Translations under genes and position numbers: made by a program
Notes under the pieces: model-generated
What the model was told of the DNA's origin: nothing
Database searches by the model: none
What the model saw: the letters and a program-made list of their open reading frames with translations, nothing else
Part shown: piece by piece, positions 63,458-64,000 of the stretch
Layout: every line of letters starts with the position of its first letter
How positions within the stretch are numbered: the stretch's first letter is position 1
Assembly (NCBI RefSeq): GCF_003688995.1
Contig: NZ_PENI01000002.1
Span: 1-64,000, forward strand
DNA length: 64,000 nt
Reading direction: 5' to 3'
Origin: Streptomyces shenzhenensis
GTDB taxonomy: Bacteria > Actinomycetota > Actinomycetes > Streptomycetales > Streptomycetaceae

Positions 63458-64000
63458 TCAACGGCCGGGGGCGTCGAATGTGACCGCGGTCTCGAACGCG
63501 GCCCGCCGGGTGGCCCGGCGCAGCGCGCGCAGCAGCGCCGGGCCGAGCGTGAGGGTCAGCACCACCGTGCAGAGGGCCCGGCCCAGGTCCCAGCCCAGCG
63601 AGGTCGCCAGGCAGTACGCGACGAACCGGGCCAGGTTGGCGGGGACCGCGGCCTGCGGGTCGAAGGCGATGTTCGAGGCCAGGGCGCCCATGAAGGGCCA
63701 GCCGGCGAGGTTCATGACGGTGCCGTAGGCGAACGCGGCGAGGAAGCCGTAGCCGGCGAGCAGGGCGAGTTCGGCGCGCCCGCGCAGCCGGTCGGGGCCC
63801 GGGAGCAGGCCCGCGCCCATGGCGAACCAGCCCATCGCCAGCATCTGGAACGGCAGCCACGGCCCCACGCCGCCGGTGAGCAGCGCGGACGCAAACATGG
63901 TGAGCGAGCCCAGCACGAAGCCGAAGCCGGGGCCCAGGACGCGTCCGCTGAGCACCATCAGGAAGAACATGGGCTCGATGCCCGCCGTGCCCGCGCCGAT
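63458..64000 (-). CDS. ECF transporter S component (5' partial)
   Basis: The C-terminal 180 residues of a membrane substrate-binding S component of an energy-coupling-factor transporter; the gene starts beyond the window. Visible are GTAGIEPMFFLMVLSGRVLG, GFGFVLGSLTMFASALLTGG, GPWLPFQMLAMGWFAMGAGL and RGRAELALLAGYGFLAAFAY. The GPWLPFQM segment is typical of the group in actinobacteria linked to cobalamin-type or related vitamin uptake, but the substrate cannot be fixed. The partner ATPase/T genes would lie outside. Confidence 0.82.
   Translation of the reverse strand: MGAGTAGIEPMFFLMVLSGRVLGPGFGFVLGSLTMFASALLTGGVGPWLPFQMLAMGWFAMGAGLLPGPDRLRGRAELALLAGYGFLAAFAYGTVMNLAGWPFMGALASNIAFDPQAAVPANLARFVAYCLATSLGWDLGRALCTVVLTLTLGPALLRALRRATRRAAFETAVTFDAPGR

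Overview
The window is very G+C-rich DNA with strong G/C bias at third codon positions, frequent GTG starts, many stop/start overlaps and protein families typical of Streptomyces (DUF397/XRE pairs, DUF475/TerD proteins, LAXTG surface anchor, NarL-type two-component pair, roadblock proteins). I infer a Streptomyces or close relative; the species cannot be told. There is one tRNA gene (Val), no rRNA, no CRISPR array, no intact insertion sequence and no integrase.

Layout. 0-7.1 kb is a tellurium-resistance-type (Ter) stress locus: the end of a DUF475 membrane protein, two TerD-fold proteins, and an operon of a CitE-like lyase, a fused phosphoribosyltransferase/TRSP/StiP-like protein and a HAD phosphatase, matching the Ter-associated module predicted to make a nucleoside-like metabolite. 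7.1-14.5 kb holds small housekeeping or unknown genes, tRNA-Val, two gene remnants, an XRE-cupin regulator, a GNAT enzyme, a HAD phosphatase and a non-coding tandem-repeat tract. 14.5-24.9 kb has secreted or membrane functions (HNH nuclease, PhoD phosphatase, FAD protein, DoxX, two DedA proteins, a PmtA-like methyltransferase) and a NarL-type kinase/regulator pair. 24.9-34 kb is dominated by a peptidoglycan-binding membrane protein with a very long hexapeptide-repeat N-terminus, two MFS transporters and small enzymes. 34.4-44.2 kb is a cell-envelope block: GT87-PAP2 fusion, exported Dyp peroxidase, beta-helix lipoprotein, LAXTG-anchored protein, LtrA. 44.3-50.9 kb is a regulatory block with an ATPase/XRE/DUF397 set (partly duplicated), a 5'-truncated formyltransferase and a broken NB-ARC/TPR regulator coupled to a DUF6879 gene. 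51.5-53.9 kb is a roadblock-protein cluster. 53.9-55.3 kb is decayed DNA, including a membrane gene with an in-frame TAG. 55.4-58 kb is a divergent fadA5-like thiolase/CYP125-like pair with KstR-like palindromes. 59-62.6 kb is a partly decayed catabolic cluster. 62.7-64 kb has a small lysozyme-like protein with a structured leader and the start of an ECF transporter S component.

Two themes cut across the window. First, a short repeat (stem-loop plus a conserved tail around GGGGAACTGCGCGA) occurs about 18-20 times. Where an intact gene lies just upstream it is in the sense direction after the stop codon, sometimes overlapping it; two 5'-truncated genes begin where a copy ends. Second, the density of broken genes is high: DUF4097 stub, FAD reductase, formyltransferase, NB-ARC regulator, two ISL3 scraps, an IS5-type scrap, TAG-interrupted membrane protein, dienelactone hydrolase and MFS transporter. 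This fits an accessory or chromosome-arm region. Functional calls come from reading motifs; no database search was run.
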